Shown piece by piece: positions 63,573 to 64,000 of a DNA stretch of 64,000 bases (the stretch's first letter is position 1; each line of letters starts with the position of its first letter). The translations under genes and the position numbers were made by a program. Origin of the DNA: Prauserella rugosa (GTDB lineage: Bacteria > Actinomycetota > Actinomycetes > Mycobacteriales > Pseudonocardiaceae); NCBI RefSeq assembly GCF_000719975.1, contig NZ_JOIJ01000010.1:1-64000 (forward strand), given 5' to 3'. The notes beneath the pieces were generated by a model that had not been told where the DNA came from, did no database searches, and worked only from the letters and a program-made list of their open reading frames with translations.

Positions 63573-64000
63573 TCAGCGCCTCGCCGCGCCCTGATCCTTG
63601 GCGCGTGCAGGCGCCCCGAGTGCGGCGATCATGGCCGACACCACGACCGCGATCAGCGCCGCGAACGCCAGCCAGAACCCGCCACCGGCCGCGGCGTCGT
63701 CGAGTTGCCCGCGGGTCAACGGGAACGCCGCGGCGTGCAACGCCAACACGACGCCCACCCCGACGAGCGCCCCGACCGCCGACCTCGGCCTGCTCCACGG
63801 AACCAGTGCGAGCGCGCCGAGCACGACCAGCACCCCGGCCAACAGGCCCCACGACGGCGTCCCGAACCGCGACACCAAACCCGCCGCGGCGTATCCGGAC
63901 GCCGTGAGCACCGGGAGCGCGAACGCGGCGACCGCCAGCACGCCCGCGAGCGCCACCGCACCGAGCAACACCGGCGCAGGGCCAGTGGCCTCGCCATCCG
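63573..64000 (-). CDS. Membrane protein, 5' end beyond the window
   Basis: At least 142 residues are encoded up to the window edge. Four hydrophobic stretches are seen (GAVALAGVLAVAAFALPVL; GLLAGVLVVLGALALVPW; AVGALVGVGVVLALHAAA; FWLAFAALIAVVVSAMIAAL), and the C-terminus ends ARAKDQGAARR. The GTG at 63971 could be a start, but the frame is open to the edge, so the N-terminus is not defined. Not recognised as a named family; it is transcribed in the same direction as sucC. Confidence 0.7.
   Translation of the reverse strand, partial: DGEATGPAPVLLGAVALAGVLAVAAFALPVLTASGYAAAGLVSRFGTPSWGLLAGVLVVLGALALVPWSRPRSAVGALVGVGVVLALHAAAFPLTRGQLDDAAAGGGFWLAFAALIAVVVSAMIAALGAPARAKDQGAARR

Overview
The window is chromosomal DNA from a high-GC actinomycete. 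GC-rich third positions, many GTG starts, 4-bp ATGA/GTGA stop-start overlaps, likely leaderless genes, F420 enzymes and an actinobacterial SOS box all support this. Gene content and order resemble the Rv3309c-Rv3395c part of the Mycobacterium tuberculosis chromosome (upp, add, deoA, cdd, sdhCDAB, dacB1, icd1, folD, dnaE2/imu) followed by a block like Rv0951-Rv0957 (sucC, sucD, Rv0954, perM, purN, purH). Protein features suggest Pseudonocardiaceae (Saccharomonospora/Amycolatopsis type). No phage, IS element, tRNA, rRNA or CRISPR array was seen.

1-6.4 kb: upp (minus), a DUF1707 protein, a frameshifted serine hydrolase, then deoC with two overlapping aldehyde dehydrogenase genes, the second lacking the catalytic half. 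6.2-13 kb: a small secreted zinc-peptidase-like protein flanked by two oppositely oriented 21-bp repeat arrays, a DUF3516-type helicase, an acidic protein of unknown function, an MFS exporter and a HAD phosphatase. 13-23.4 kb: nucleoside salvage, with add, and a minus-strand operon of a BMP-type lipoprotein, nucleoside ABC transporter, cdd, a glyoxalase-like protein and deoA. 24-27.5 kb: sdhCDAB with a strong terminator and a third 21-bp array.

27.7-45 kb: cell-envelope and redox genes: SCO4848-like protein, D,D-carboxypeptidase, two MFS exporters, a YihY-like protein, fbiC, an orphan MNT nucleotidyltransferase, a nucleoside hydrolase with a fourth (variant) array beside it, exonuclease III, idh, an F420-dependent oxidoreductase, DUF1918, DUF3017, folD and a DMT transporter. 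45-49.5 kb: a large protein with a YezG-like N-terminus and a C-terminal TNT (NAD glycohydrolase) domain, and a pentapeptide-repeat protein. 49.5-56 kb: the SOS mutasome imuA'-imuB-dnaE2 under a perfect LexA box, with a 39-codon ORF fitted between imuB and dnaE2. 56-64 kb: purH, purN, perM-like, a DUF5336 protein, sucD, sucC and the end of a membrane protein gene.

Functionally, imported nucleosides can be deaminated, phosphorolysed or hydrolysed. Deoxyribose-5-phosphate can be split by DeoC to glyceraldehyde-3-phosphate and acetaldehyde, with the adjacent aldehyde dehydrogenase a likely acetaldehyde sink. sucCD, sdhCDAB and idh supply three TCA steps. The least explained signals are two intergenic repeat families: rigid 21-bp tandem arrays at four loci and a long near-perfect palindrome at three loci, both containing TTGCG/CGCAA. 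No known function was recognised for either.
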